Source: CALUOB01 sp944322305
Lineage (GTDB): Bacteria > Actinomycetota > Coriobacteriia > Coriobacteriales > Coriobacteriaceae
Assembly: GCA_963931605.1 (NCBI GenBank)
Contig: OZ007031.1
Span: forward strand, 2,294,001-2,358,000
Reading direction: 5' to 3'
DNA: 64,000 nt
Shown: piece after piece, positions 1-9,188 of the stretch
Layout of the letters: every line of letters starts with the position of its first letter
Numbering within the stretch: position 1 is the first letter of the stretch
Notes under the pieces: model-generated
Databases searched by the model: none
What the model was told of the DNA's origin: nothing
The model's input: only the letters and a program-made list of their open reading frames with translations
Made by a program: the position numbers and the translations under genes

Positions 1-105
1 GTGCTGGCGCGTATCTCGGGCCGCATCGTGGCCGAGGTTCCGGGTGTGAACCGCGTGGCGTACGACATTACGAGCAAGCCTCCGGCGACGATTGAGTGGG
101 AGTAG
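1..105 (+). CDS. guaA: GMP synthase (glutamine-hydrolysing), C-terminal fragment
   Basis: Only the last 34 codons are present and the gene enters from the left edge. The reading frame ends in [14 protein letters not shown] followed by TAG, which is the very conserved C-terminus of GuaA, the enzyme that aminates XMP to GMP in purine synthesis. The C-terminal dimerisation domain is what remains. A strong hairpin terminator follows after 35 bases. Identification rests on the tail alone, but this tail is highly characteristic. Confidence 0.9.
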   Translation: MLARISGRIVAEVPGVNRVAYDITSKPPATIEWE

Positions 106-140
106 GACTTCCCTTGATTTTCTCCAAAACCGGCTTTATT

Positions 141-180
141 ACGGCCCTGTTTTCGCCAAATAATGCGAAAACAGGGCCGT
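141..180. terminator. Bidirectional intrinsic terminator between guaA and ohyA
   Basis: A perfect 16-bp stem (141-156 with 165-180) with an 8-base loop, flanked by A/T-rich bases. It lies between the convergent guaA and oleate hydratase genes and could end transcription from both sides. Confidence 0.8.
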
Positions 181-249
181 GCCCATTAAAGAAGTGAGCG
201 TCGGCCGGCACGCGGCAAGCTCCCGCCGCGCGCTCAGGCCACGCCCGCG

Positions 250-2145
250 CTAAATCGCCTCGAACTCCCTCAGGACCTTCTCGATGTCCGTCCCCTTGAC
301 CTTCTTGAGCGCCTCCTTGAGCGCAAACCGCTCGATCAGGCCGAGCTTCATGTCGGTGATCGGCTTGCCGTCGCGCAGCTTTACGCTCGCCATGAGCAGG
401 TCGCGCACGTCAAAGACGCTGCCCCATACTTCGGGTACGCCGCGGTCGACGTCGCAGAGCGTGTAGACGGCCTCCATGCCGGTGCGCATGGAGTACTCCG
501 TGGTGAAGATGGTGTCGCGCGGCGTTTCGGCAAACTGGCCGATGAAGGCAAAGTTGACCGCGCCGTCGGGCACCACGTCGGGGCGATCACCCGCGGCGCG
601 CGGCATGAAGAACGCCGTGATGTAGGGCATCATGACCGGCACCGTGTTGGCGTGGTGCGCGGCGAGCTCGGCGATGCGCGCCTCCGGGACGCCCATGTGG
701 TAGAGCCACTCCTGGCAGATCTCCTCTCCGGTGCAGTCGCGCATGGGTTTTTTCACGTAGTTGCCGGGCTCGTCGGGGAACAGGCCGTACACCCAGACGC
801 ACAGCTCGTTCTCGGGCTGGTCGCGGAACTGCTGCTGGCGGTTGAGCGTCCAGCTCATGAGCCAGTTGGAGTCGGTGCAGGTAACGATGCCGCCGGTGAC
901 CACGTGGCCGGTGAAGGGGTCGCGCTTGCAGATTGCCTGGATGTAAGGCGGGATCTCGCCGTCGAGGGTCGTCACCGTGGCGCTCATCCACTTGGTCTTC
1001 TCGGGATCTCCGCAGAAAGTGTCGGGACGGCCGAAGCTGGGGTCCTGAGCCGCGATGCGGCGCCACATGTCCCAGCCGCCGCCCGGGGCGAGCTCGGGTC
1101 TCCACGCGGCGGGCCTGTCCTGCGCCCCCATGGTGGAGTTCTCAACGCAGCCGCCGTTGGTGATGAAGACGAGATCGTCCTCGGTGAGGTCGATGACCGT
1201 GGTCACACCGGCGGAGTCGCCACCGTCCGCAGCCGTCCGGCTCAGCACGATGCGCGTCGCGACTTTCTTCGCGGCTGAGCTGTAGGGGTTGCGCGGGAAG
1301 GCCTCCTGCTGGATGCGCTGGATGGTGTCTTGGCCGGTGCCGGTGCGCGGACGCACCGGGCCTGTGCCGCCTCCGATGGAGAACCTGATGTCCTCGACCT
1401 TGGTGTTGAAGTGGAACTGCACACCTGCGGCCTTGAGGTACTCGATGAGGGGCAAGATCATCGACTCGTACTGGTTGTACCTGGTGAAGCGCAGGGCCGA
1501 GAAGTCCGGCAGCCCGGCGATGTGGTGGATGTAGCGCTTGATGTAGAGCTTCATCTCAAGCGCGGAGTGCCAGTTCTCGAACGCGAACATAGTGCGCCAG
1601 TACATCCAGAAGTTGGAGGAGAGCACCTCGTCGTCAAAGAAGTCGGTGATGGGACGGTCGTAGAGCTTCTCATCAGGTGTGAAGAAGAGCTCCATGATCT
1701 CCATGGCCGCCTTGTCCGAGAGGCCGAACTTCCCGGCACACCCTGCGTCCTGCCCGCGGTTCTTTGTCGCGCGGCAGAGCGAGTAGTTGGGATCCTCCTT
1801 GTTGAGCCAGTAGTACTCGTCCAGGACGGAGACGCCGGGCGTCTCGATGGAGGGGATGGAGCGAAACAGGTCCCACATCACCTCGAAGTGGTTGTCCATC
1901 TCGCGGCCGCCGCGCATGACGTAGCCAAGGCCGGGGATGTCGAGGCCGTCGCATGCGCCGCCGGGAACGCTGTCCTTCTCGAAGATGTGAATGTTCTTGC
2001 CTGGCATCTGGGCGTCGCGGACGAGATAACACGCGGCGGAAAGCGCCGCCAAGCCCGTGCCCACGATGTAGGCGCTCTTGTGCTCGATGCCCGCGGGCTT
2101 CTTGGGGCGAGCGAAGGCCTCGTAGTTGCCGCTTGAGTAGTACAT
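250..2145 (-). CDS. ohyA: Oleate hydratase (myosin-cross-reactive antigen family)
   Basis: A 631-residue FAD enzyme that adds water to the cis-9 double bond of oleic and related acids to give 10-hydroxy fatty acids, a detoxification reaction of gut bacteria. The start is the ATG at 2145 (MYYSSGNYEAF), preceded by GAAAGGTG; the frame stays open upstream but that part is not family-like. A dinucleotide-binding motif (YIVGTGLAALSAACYLVRD, about residues 26-44) precedes FEKDSVPGGACDG, and the RGGREM segment near residue 80 is typical of the family. Length agrees with the usual 590-640. A TetR gene lies 196 bp upstream on the same strand and is the likely regulator, as is common for fatty-acid stress genes. 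Confidence 0.93.
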   Translation of the reverse strand: MYYSSGNYEAFARPKKPAGIEHKSAYIVGTGLAALSAACYLVRDAQMPGKNIHIFEKDSVPGGACDGLDIPGLGYVMRGGREMDNHFEVMWDLFRSIPSIETPGVSVLDEYYWLNKEDPNYSLCRATKNRGQDAGCAGKFGLSDKAAMEIMELFFTPDEKLYDRPITDFFDDEVLSSNFWMYWRTMFAFENWHSALEMKLYIKRYIHHIAGLPDFSALRFTRYNQYESMILPLIEYLKAAGVQFHFNTKVEDIRFSIGGGTGPVRPRTGTGQDTIQRIQQEAFPRNPYSSAAKKVATRIVLSRTAADGGDSAGVTTVIDLTEDDLVFITNGGCVENSTMGAQDRPAAWRPELAPGGGWDMWRRIAAQDPSFGRPDTFCGDPEKTKWMSATVTTLDGEIPPYIQAICKRDPFTGHVVTGGIVTCTDSNWLMSWTLNRQQQFRDQPENELCVWVYGLFPDEPGNYVKKPMRDCTGEEICQEWLYHMGVPEARIAELAAHHANTVPVMMPYITAFFMPRAAGDRPDVVPDGAVNFAFIGQFAETPRDTIFTTEYSMRTGMEAVYTLCDVDRGVPEVWGSVFDVRDLLMASVKLRDGKPITDMKLGLIERFALKEALKKVKGTDIEKVLREFEAI

Positions 2146-2341
2146 AGCCGCACCTTTCTTACGTGCGCACCGGGCGTATCCGGTGCGTCTGGTTCCATGG
2201 TGGGGCTGCGGCGAGCGGCGCGCCATGGGCAGGGCGGCGCTTCTGTAAGGTTTCTTATCAATACGGCCGGATTGTACAGACGGACGGGGAGCGGGCGAGA
2301 AAAACGGGGCGAGAGGAGCGGGCGAGTTCACCTTGCGATCC

Positions 2342-2956
2342 CTATGTAGCGGCGGGCCCTTCCGGAACGTTCCCCTCGCTTCCGGCAACGTAGCCGCCGG
2401 GGATCTCGAGTCGGTCAAGCGCGGTCTCGATGGCGCCGTCCGCGATAGTGGCCACCCGCTGTACCAGCTGCTGCGGGTCGTCGCGCATGTCCCGGGCGAT
2501 CCAGTCCAGGACCGTCCCGATGAGGGCGTGGGCAAAGAAGCGCGCGATGAAGTCCCTGTCCTGCTCGCGCACATGTCTTCGCGCCGCGTGCTCGTCAACC
2601 ACGCTCTTTACCAGATCGCTTACCACGGGGACGAGGAACCGCTCCACCTGCTCGCGGCTCATGTCGTGGTAGATGCTCGTGATGAAGGGCTTGTTCTCGC
2701 GCAGGGCGAGAAACGTGTCGAGAAGCCCGGTCTGCCAGGTGTCGGCGGTCTTGTTGCCAGCGATGGCCCGCGCGGCGTCCTCCTCGCACGACCATTCAAC
2801 CAGATCGTAGATGTCCTGGAAGTGATAGTAGAACGTCATACGGCTGGTGCCGCAGTCGTTAGTGATGTCGGCGATGGTGATCTTGCTCAGGGGCTTTTCG
2901 AGCAGGAGGCGCTTGAGCGACTCCTCGAGCGCGCGCTTGGTGAGCTGGCTTGGCAT
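2342..2956 (-). CDS. TetR/AcrR family transcriptional regulator
   Basis: A 204-residue protein with an N-terminal TetR helix-turn-helix (KITIADITNDCGTSRMTFYYHF, about residues 24-45) and a variable all-helical ligand domain. The organisation is closest to short TetR proteins with the C-terminal domain seen in DhaS-like regulators. It starts at ATG 2956 and reads toward ohyA. A fatty-acid responsive repressor of ohyA is an inference from position only. The facing gene at 3336 encodes a second, unrelated TetR protein. Confidence 0.85.
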   Translation of the reverse strand: MPSQLTKRALEESLKRLLLEKPLSKITIADITNDCGTSRMTFYYHFQDIYDLVEWSCEEDAARAIAGNKTADTWQTGLLDTFLALRENKPFITSIYHDMSREQVERFLVPVVSDLVKSVVDEHAARRHVREQDRDFIARFFAHALIGTVLDWIARDMRDDPQQLVQRVATIADGAIETALDRLEIPGGYVAGSEGNVPEGPAAT

Positions 2957-3082
2957 GGACCCTCCCGGTGGTCGTTTCTCTCCGTATACCCTTGCGCGCC
3001 GGATGGGTGTGCGGCCGAACTCCTTGGCGCGGCCACGGGCGAGTCCGTGGAGGCAGCACGCGCGAGTGGGGCCGCTCTGGGA

Positions 3083-3361
3083 ATGCGGGTCGTCCTGCAG
3101 GTCTTTACCGGCCTTGCAGTCGGCATCGGCGTGCTCGTGGCAGGCGACGTCCTTCTCGACCCCGCGTCGTTCCGAAAGCTCGCGATCGTGCTCGCCGCTG
3201 CCGCCGCGCTCGCCGGCTCCTTCGCCCTGGGGCGCTTTGCGCGCCCGAGGAATCGTTTTGCGAGCTCAGGACCCCTTCCATATCCGGGTCAACGGGGTAG
3301 CCTTGTTCTTGAAAGGCGAGGGAAAGCGAGGCTCCATGTCAAGCAGGTTCGAACGTTTTGA
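3083..3361 (+). CDS. Possible small two-helix membrane protein
   Basis: A 92-codon frame in the 379-bp gap between two divergent TetR genes. The first 55 codons have strong G/C at third positions and encode two hydrophobic stretches (VVLQVFTGLAVGIGVLVAGDV and LAIVLAAAAALAGSF), as in a small integral membrane protein. The last 30 codons lose this bias and overlap the start of the downstream TetR gene by 26 bp, so the true end may have been altered by an indel. The ATG at 3083 has only a weak GGG upstream; the same frame is open further upstream without an obvious start. No family is recognised. Confidence 0.35.
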   Translation: MRVVLQVFTGLAVGIGVLVAGDVLLDPASFRKLAIVLAAAAALAGSFALGRFARPRNRFASSGPLPYPGQRGSLVLERRGKARLHVKQVRTF

Positions 3362-3965
3362 GAGCCTTTCCGAGGACCGTAGGAGCATCGTTGTCGATGC
3401 CGCTGTCGAAGTGTTTGGCGACAGGGACTACGACCGCGCATCCACGGCGGACATAGCGCAGCGCGCGGGCGTGTCAAAGAGCCAGCTCTTTTTCTACTTC
3501 AGAAATAAGAAGGACCTCTACCTTTACGTTCTCACGGCGGTCACCAGGCGCGTGGCGGAGACGGTGGTCGACGATCGTTGGTACCAGATCGACGACTTCT
3601 TCGAAATCATGCGTTACGCTGCAACTCGCAAGGCTGCCCTGGCCGGGTTGAGCCCGCGCGTCATGACCTTTTTCGTCCGCGCGTTCTACCTTGGCCATCG
3701 GGACGTTTCCGGGGCGCTCGACGCTTTCATGACGGATGCCGTTCCGGCCATGGTGCAAACGTATCTGGGCCACGTGCGCTGGGAGCGCTTTCGGGAGGGC
3801 GTCGACCCCATGCGCGTGGTGCGCATGCTCGTGTGGTGCGGCGACGGCTACCTGCACGAGTGGCTGCGCGGCGGAGGGGAGATCGACATGGAGGCAATGC
3901 TTTCGGAGTTTCTCGTCTGGCTCGACTGGCTTAAGAGGGCTACGTACAAGGAGGAGTACCTGTGA
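3336..3965 (+). CDS. TetR/AcrR family transcriptional regulator of an ABC-2 exporter operon
   Basis: A 209-residue regulator. The start ATG 3336 follows GAAAGCGAGG. The helix-turn-helix is clear (STADIAQRAGVSKSQLFFYF, about residues 33-52) and is followed by a helical effector domain. Its TGA overlaps the ATG of the ABC ATPase gene (TGATG), so regulator, ATPase and permease form one translationally coupled operon. It probably represses its own operon in response to a substrate of the exporter; the ligand cannot be read from sequence. Confidence 0.9.
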   Translation: MSSRFERFESLSEDRRSIVVDAAVEVFGDRDYDRASTADIAQRAGVSKSQLFFYFRNKKDLYLYVLTAVTRRVAETVVDDRWYQIDDFFEIMRYAATRKAALAGLSPRVMTFFVRAFYLGHRDVSGALDAFMTDAVPAMVQTYLGHVRWERFREGVDPMRVVRMLVWCGDGYLHEWLRGGGEIDMEAMLSEFLVWLDWLKRATYKEEYL

Positions 3966-4882
3966 TGGCGAACGGAGCGACGCCTGCGATCTGCGTGCGC
4001 GGGCTCACGAAGGACTACGGGCGGGGCCGCGGCGTCTTCGACGTCAGCCTTGAGGTGGGCGTAGGAGAAGCGCTTGGGTTTCTCGGTCCCAACGGGGCGG
4101 GGAAGACGGTGACGATGCGCCATCTCATGGGGTTTATCAAACCGCAGAAGGGAACGGTTCAGATTCTCGGGCACGACTGCTTTCGGGAACGTCCGCAGGT
4201 GCAGGCCAGCTTGGGTTACCTGCCAGGCGAGAACGCCTGCATGCGGGAGATGACCGCACGGTCCTTCCTTGACCTCATGGCGGGGATGCGGGGTATGCGC
4301 GACCGTTCTCGAATGCTGGAGCTCGTCGATGCCTTCGGCCTGGACCTCGGGGTGCGAATCGGTGGGATGTCCAAAGGCAACCGGCAGAAGGTTGCGATTG
4401 TGGCGGCGTTCATGGCGCGCCCGGACGTGCTTCTGCTCGACGAGCCCACAAGCGGCCTCGACCCGCTCATGCAGGAGCGTTTCCTCGACCTCGTGGCGGA
4501 GGAGCGGGCGCGGGGCGCTGCGATTCTGCTCTCCTCGCACATCTTCGAGGAGGTGGGGCGGGCGTGCGACCGGGTGGCGTTCATCCGCGCGGGGCGGGTT
4601 GCCATGACCTGCACCATGGACGAGGTCCGCTCCATGCGCGGCCGCGGCTACACGGTCGAGTTCTCGAGCGCGCGGGAACGCTCGCGCTGGGAGCTCGCCC
4701 ATGGAAATGGCCCTGCGAGGGGTGACTCCCGCACCGTCGAGCTTCGCGGTGTGCGTGACGTGAACGCCCTCATCCGTGAGCTCTCCTCCTACGATGTGGC
4801 GGCGATTACGTCTCGCGAGCAAACGCTCGAGGAGCTGTTCCTTCATCTGTACGAGGGCGGCGAGCCCTCGGGACAAAGGTAA
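3965..4882 (+). CDS. ABC transporter ATP-binding protein (ABC-2 exporter type)
   Basis: A 305-residue CcmA-type ATPase. Walker A is GPNGAGKT (about residues 41-48), the signature region reads GMSKGNRQKV instead of LSGGQ, and Walker B is VLLLDEPTSGLD. The degenerate signature is common in drug and antibiotic exporters of the DrrA/YhaQ kind. It starts at ATG 3965 overlapping the upstream stop (a GTG at 3962 is the alternative). It partners the membrane protein at 4892 to drive export of an unknown compound from the cytoplasm. Confidence 0.92.
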   Translation: MANGATPAICVRGLTKDYGRGRGVFDVSLEVGVGEALGFLGPNGAGKTVTMRHLMGFIKPQKGTVQILGHDCFRERPQVQASLGYLPGENACMREMTARSFLDLMAGMRGMRDRSRMLELVDAFGLDLGVRIGGMSKGNRQKVAIVAAFMARPDVLLLDEPTSGLDPLMQERFLDLVAEERARGAAILLSSHIFEEVGRACDRVAFIRAGRVAMTCTMDEVRSMRGRGYTVEFSSARERSRWELAHGNGPARGDSRTVELRGVRDVNALIRELSSYDVAAITSREQTLEELFLHLYEGGEPSGQR

Positions 4883-4891
4883 GGGGTTACG

Positions 4892-5689
4892 ATGATTCTT
4901 CCTCTCTTCAGGCGCGAGCTCCGGTCCTGCCTGCTTCCGACCGCCATCATCACCGCGGTGGTTGTCCTTTACGCCGGCGTCATCATCGGCATGTACGATC
5001 CCGAGCTCGGCGAGTCGCTTGCCCTCATGCGCGACGCCATGCCCGAGCTCTTCGCCGCTTTCGGCATGGCCGACCAGGGCACGACGCTCCTGGAGTTCGT
5101 TGTCAACTACTTGTACGGTTTCCTGCTCGTGGCGCTTCCCCTCGTTCTCGTTGCGGTGCTTGCCAGCCGGCTCGTAGTGCGCCACATCGAGCGTGGCAGT
5201 ATCTCTTACCTGCTCGCGCAGCCCGTCGGGCGCCCGAGGCTCATGCTCTCGCAAGCAGGTGCCCTTGTTTTCTGCCTCGTCTTTCTCGTGTTAGTGTTGA
5301 CTATGTTCGAGCTGCTTGCCGCCCATACCATGTTTCCCGGGAAGCTCGCCGCCTCCGATCTCGTTGCCGTCAATGCGGCGACCTTTTGCCTGTGGCTGTT
5401 TTTCTCCGGCGTGTGCTGGGCGGGCGCCTGCGCGCTGCCGAGCGTCTCGGCGGCGCGGTGGGCAGGCGTTGCCCTGTGCACCCTCTTCGTCCTGGCGCAG
5501 ATGCTCTCGGAAATAGGGGACGAGCTCTCTTGGCTCGGCGACATCACGCCGCTCGCGCTGTTCGATCCGCTCGGAGTGGCCTCCGGAGACGCGAGCGCTC
5601 TCGCGGGTGCGGTGGCGCTCGGCATTTCTGGCATGGCGCTCTTTGCCCTGGGGGCTGCCGCCTTTGCCCAGCGCGATTTGAGCGTGTGA
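4892..5689 (+). CDS. ABC-2 type permease subunit
   Basis: A 265-residue membrane protein with about six hydrophobic helices (for example CLLPTAIITAVVVLYAGVII near the N-terminus, FLLVALPLVLVAVLAS, ALVFCLVFLVLVLTMFEL). The pattern and the early ELRSC segment fit the ABC-2 exporter permease family. It begins 9 bp after the ATPase gene and completes the exporter. No terminator is obvious in the 190 bp that follow. Confidence 0.85.
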   Translation: MILPLFRRELRSCLLPTAIITAVVVLYAGVIIGMYDPELGESLALMRDAMPELFAAFGMADQGTTLLEFVVNYLYGFLLVALPLVLVAVLASRLVVRHIERGSISYLLAQPVGRPRLMLSQAGALVFCLVFLVLVLTMFELLAAHTMFPGKLAASDLVAVNAATFCLWLFFSGVCWAGACALPSVSAARWAGVALCTLFVLAQMLSEIGDELSWLGDITPLALFDPLGVASGDASALAGAVALGISGMALFALGAAAFAQRDLSV

Positions 5690-5879
5690 GGGTTTGTGTG
5701 GTGCCCTGGGCGCGACAGGCTGTTTCAAAAGAAGGCATCCGTCGTTCGGCGTCTTGCTGCGGTGTGCTGGTGTGCACGTTCGATGGCGTTCACGCCCTCG
5801 AAACACGGAGCGTGTACATTGAATCTTCAAGTTGCGCGATCCGCCTGCTGTTGTCGAGAGGTTCGTCGGGGGATGATCC

Positions 5880-7310
5880 ATGTTTGATTCCGTCATGTCC
5901 GTACTGGCTGCGCTGAACAACAATGTGCTATGGGGCATCCCCATGGTCGTCCTGATGATCGGAACGGGCGTGTTCCTGCTCATCGTCACCAGGGGCGTCG
6001 TCTTTACGCGCTTCAACGTTGTGATGCGCTACACCACCAAGACGCTCTTCCATCGTCCCGATAAATCCGAGCTGGAGCACGGCGCCATATCGCCGTTCCA
6101 GGCGGTGTGCACCGCGCTTGCGGCCACGCTCGGCACCGGCAACATCGTGGGCGTGGCGCTCGCCGTGGCAACGGGAGGACCGGGGGCGATCTTCTGGTTG
6201 TGGCTGAGCGCGCTTGCGGGCATGGTTATCAAGTACTGCGAGGTCACGCTATCCGTGGCGTACCGCACCCGCAACGAGCGCGGCGAGATCGTCGGCGGCC
6301 CCATGTACTACATATCCCGCGGTCTGGGGACCGGCTGGCTCGCGGTGCTCTTCGCCATCTTCGGCTTCCTGGCCTCATTCGGCATCGGGGCGAGCGTGCA
6401 GGCAAACTCGCTGGCCGGCAGCGTGAACGCGACCTTCGGCGTTCCGCTCCCCGTCATCGGTGCTGTCGTGGCGGCGCTCGCCGGACTCGTCCTCATCGGC
6501 GGTATCAAGCGCATCTCGCATATCACCGAGGTGCTGGTGCCCTTCGCCGCCGTGTTCTATCTCATCGCCGCGTTTGCGGTGCTCGTCCTCAATGCGGCCG
6601 AGATACCGGCGGCCATCGGCATGATTTTCCGCGACGCCTTCACCGGCACGGCCGCTACGGGCGGCTTTGTGGGCGCTACGGTCATGTACGCGTGCCGTGT
6701 CGGCATGTCGCGCGGTGTGTTCACCCACGAGGCCGGCATGGGCTCTGCTCCCATTGCGCACGCCTCCGCCGATACCGACCATCCCGCCCGCCAGGGCCTG
6801 TGGGGCACGTTCGAGGTGTTTTTCGACAGCATCGTCATGTGCACCATCACCGGGCTCGTGATCCTCACCTCCGGTCTCTGGTGTGCCGACCCCATGATGT
6901 CCGAGGGGGCCATGAGCTCTGCGGCGTTTGGGCAGAGCATCCCGGGCGGTCAGTACGTGGTGACGGTGGGCCTCATGCTCTTCGCCTTCGCGACGCTCAT
7001 CGCCTGGTATTACTACGGCGAGAAGTGCGTTGAGTATCTGTTCCGCGCGCGCCGGGGCGGCCGTGTGGCGATCCGTATCTACCAGGTCGCCTACGTGGCC
7101 ATGGTGTTCGCGGGCTGCGTGGCCAACCTCGACGCTGTATGGGAGTTCGCCGACTGCTTCAACGGCCTCATGGCGATTCCGAACCTGATCGCGCTCATCG
7201 CGCTCTCGCCCGTGATCAGGCGACTCTCGCAGGATTTCTTCCGCGATCCCGACCGTCGGCGCCCGCGCAACACGGATTACCGCGACCTGCTGACGTTCCG
7301 CGACAAGTAA
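5880..7310 (+). CDS. Sodium:alanine (AGCS family) symporter
   Basis: A 476-residue transporter with 10-11 membrane helices that couples Na+ to import of alanine or glycine. Family motifs are visible: ALAATLGTGNIVGVALAVATGGPGA near residues 80-104, GGPMYYISRGLG, and the GFVGATVMYACRVGMSRGVF segment that corresponds to the conserved GxxxGxxRGxFSNEAG signature, here read as RGVFTHEAGMGSAPIAHA. Length matches the family. The gene stands alone after a 190-bp gap. The substrate is inferred from the family. Confidence 0.93.
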   Translation: MFDSVMSVLAALNNNVLWGIPMVVLMIGTGVFLLIVTRGVVFTRFNVVMRYTTKTLFHRPDKSELEHGAISPFQAVCTALAATLGTGNIVGVALAVATGGPGAIFWLWLSALAGMVIKYCEVTLSVAYRTRNERGEIVGGPMYYISRGLGTGWLAVLFAIFGFLASFGIGASVQANSLAGSVNATFGVPLPVIGAVVAALAGLVLIGGIKRISHITEVLVPFAAVFYLIAAFAVLVLNAAEIPAAIGMIFRDAFTGTAATGGFVGATVMYACRVGMSRGVFTHEAGMGSAPIAHASADTDHPARQGLWGTFEVFFDSIVMCTITGLVILTSGLWCADPMMSEGAMSSAAFGQSIPGGQYVVTVGLMLFAFATLIAWYYYGEKCVEYLFRARRGGRVAIRIYQVAYVAMVFAGCVANLDAVWEFADCFNGLMAIPNLIALIALSPVIRRLSQDFFRDPDRRRPRNTDYRDLLTFRDK

Positions 7311-7343
7311 TTGAATCCAGGCGTCTTCGCTGGGCGCGCCGGC

Positions 7344-7349
7344 TATAAT
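7344..7349 (+). promoter_or_regulatory. -10 element upstream of dus
   Basis: A consensus TATAAT 74 bp upstream of the dihydrouridine synthase start, in a GC-rich context where such hexamers are rare. No convincing -35 at 16-18 bp. Confidence 0.5.
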
Positions 7350-7422
7350 GTCACCATTTGCTTACAGGGCACGCTGCTGCGCGCCAGCGCAAAGGGCGGG
7401 TCGGAACCAAAGGGGATGGTCG

Positions 7423-8379
7423 ATGATGCTCTCGCTGGCTCCCATGGAGGGGATCACCGGGCAGGTGTTCCGCAGGGTTCATGCGGAGTGCTTCGGCACG
7501 CTCGACCGTTACTACACGCCGTTTCTCGCTCCTCCGCACGTCGGGTCGTCATTTGGCGGCAAAGCGTACAAAGAGATCGATCCGGCGCGCAACCCAGGGC
7601 TCGACGTGGTGCCCCAGTTGCTCACTAAAAACGCCAACGAGTTCGTGTGGGCAACGCGGCTGCTCGCGGACATGGGGTACACGGAGGTGAACCTGAACCT
7701 GGGGTGCCCCTCGGGGACGGTCGTGGCCAAGGGGAGGGGATCCGGCTTTCTCCGTGACCTTGAGAGCCTCGAGACCTTTCTGCAGGACGTTTGCGCAAGG
7801 TCGAGCCTTCCGGTCTCCGTTAAAACCAGGGTCGGCATCCAAAGCGACGATGAGTACGAGCAGATCCTCGAGCTGTACTGCCGCTGCCCGCTCAAGGAGC
7901 TTATCGTGCATCCGCGCGTTCAGAGGGACCGCTACAGCGGCGTGCCGCGGCAGGCCCTGTACGGCAGGACGCTGGAGCGGGCGCCGTTCCCCGTTGCGTA
8001 CAACGGGGACGTCTTTGGGCCCGAAGACATGGGGTTCCTGCTCAAGGCCTACCCTGAGACGCGCCATGTGATGCTCGGCCGGGGCATCCTGGCCAACCCG
8101 GCGCTGGCGCGCATGCTGAACGGCGGCTCGCCGGCCACGATGGCCGAGCTCAAGCGGTTCCACGACAAGCTTTTCCGCGCTTATCAAGACGAGATGGGCG
8201 GCAACGCGGTGTTCCGCATGAAGGAGTGGTGGTCCTACGCCAAGTTCTCCTTCGCCGACCCGCTTGCGGTGCACCGCGCGGTGAGAAAGACGCGCACGGT
8301 TGAGGAGTACCAGCGCGCGGCCGAGCTCGTGTTCCGCACGGCGAGGCGCGCAGACGTCGCGCGGTTTCGCACGGCGTAG
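7423..8379 (+). CDS. dus: tRNA-dihydrouridine synthase family protein
   Basis: A 318-residue FMN enzyme that reduces uridine to dihydrouridine in the tRNA D-loop. The start is ATG 7423 or the adjacent 7426, with AGGGGA 7 bp upstream; an upstream GTG/ATG frame extension has no ribosome site. Conserved pieces: LAPMEGIT near the N-terminus, NLGCPSGTVVAKGRGSGF with the catalytic Cys (about residue 93), PVSVKTRVG, and MLGRGILANPAL in the FMN-phosphate site. It is close to the DusA/DusB-like group found in Firmicutes and Coriobacteria. Confidence 0.92.
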   Translation: MMLSLAPMEGITGQVFRRVHAECFGTLDRYYTPFLAPPHVGSSFGGKAYKEIDPARNPGLDVVPQLLTKNANEFVWATRLLADMGYTEVNLNLGCPSGTVVAKGRGSGFLRDLESLETFLQDVCARSSLPVSVKTRVGIQSDDEYEQILELYCRCPLKELIVHPRVQRDRYSGVPRQALYGRTLERAPFPVAYNGDVFGPEDMGFLLKAYPETRHVMLGRGILANPALARMLNGGSPATMAELKRFHDKLFRAYQDEMGGNAVFRMKEWWSYAKFSFADPLAVHRAVRKTRTVEEYQRAAELVFRTARRADVARFRTA

Positions 8380-8606
8380 CGTGCAGGGCGGGGCGTGAGC
8401 CGCTTGGCCGCGCTCGCGACATTGCGGGGCCGTTTGGCCTCTGGGAGCCGTCTGAGCTTGGTTGCCCGCTGGTTCTGCCGGTGTGACGTCTCGCAGCGGG
8501 TAGGTCGTTCGTATCGCGCGCAACTGCCGGAAATCGGCCGGTTGCGTGACGTTTGTGCGGCAAACCGGATCCGCGATGTCAAGTCGAACCTGCCTGCGCT
8601 TATCGC

Positions 8607-9179
8607 CTAGCTGATCAGGTCGATGCCCTCTTGCAGCGTGTCGGCGTCGATGGCGCCGGTGGCCCGGGCCCGCGCGTAACCGTCCGCGTCGATGAAGTAC
8701 GTGGTCGGCAGCGAGTAGGCCTGATATGTTGTGGCGGCGGCAAGGTCCGTGTCAAAGAGGACCGGGAAGGTGTAGCCCTGCTCGGCGATAAACGTCGACG
8801 CCGCCTCCGCCGTTTCGCGCGAGCCGTCGGTCATGTTCACCATGAGGAACTGCACGCTGTCGCCGTACGTCTGGTACGCCTCCTCAAAATGGGGCATCTC
8901 CATCTGGCACGGCCCGCACCAGCTTGCCCAGAAGTTCAACACCACGGGCTTGCCCGCAAAGTCAGAGAGACGCACTTCGTTTCCGTCTGCGTCGTAGGCG
9001 GTGAAGTCCGGCGCGGGCTCAACCGCGGCGGAGCCTTCCTGCCCCGCGTCTTGCACGGCCAGCTGGTCGGACGCAACCGACGGGCCCACGATCTGGTAAG
9101 CGGCGTACGCTCCGCCCATAACAACCACCAGAACCGCTGCGAGGATGATCGCTTTCTTGCTGCGCATGGTGCTGTGCAT
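8607..9179 (-). CDS. TlpA/ResA-like membrane-anchored thioredoxin
   Basis: A 190-residue extracytoplasmic thioredoxin. An N-terminal signal anchor (KAIILAAVLVVVMGGAYAAY) is followed by a thioredoxin fold with WCGPC at about residues 90-94, the cis-Pro loop SLPTTYFID and a DFTAYDADG start typical of AhpC/TSA-like TlpA proteins. Start ATG 9179 has a perfect AAGGAGG 5 bp upstream. It is 9 bp downstream of ccdA, which supplies electrons across the membrane, so the pair probably reduces extracytoplasmic disulfides or methionine sulfoxide. Confidence 0.92.
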   Translation of the reverse strand: MHSTMRSKKAIILAAVLVVVMGGAYAAYQIVGPSVASDQLAVQDAGQEGSAAVEPAPDFTAYDADGNEVRLSDFAGKPVVLNFWASWCGPCQMEMPHFEEAYQTYGDSVQFLMVNMTDGSRETAEAASTFIAEQGYTFPVLFDTDLAAATTYQAYSLPTTYFIDADGYARARATGAIDADTLQEGIDLIS

Positions 9180-9188
9180 GATGCCTCC

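Noticed and set aside
652..2136. Long plus-strand frames opposite the oleate hydratase gene
   Set aside because: Antisense shadows of a clearly conserved gene; no family features or ribosome sites. The same applies to frames opposite purL, tex and the helicase.
3347..3362. GGTTCGAAC resembling a tRNA T-loop
   Set aside because: No acceptor, D or anticodon stems around it; it lies in the TetR coding region.
5690..5879. Glycine or other riboswitch before the alanine symporter
   Set aside because: No conserved aptamer core could be found; only weak hairpins.
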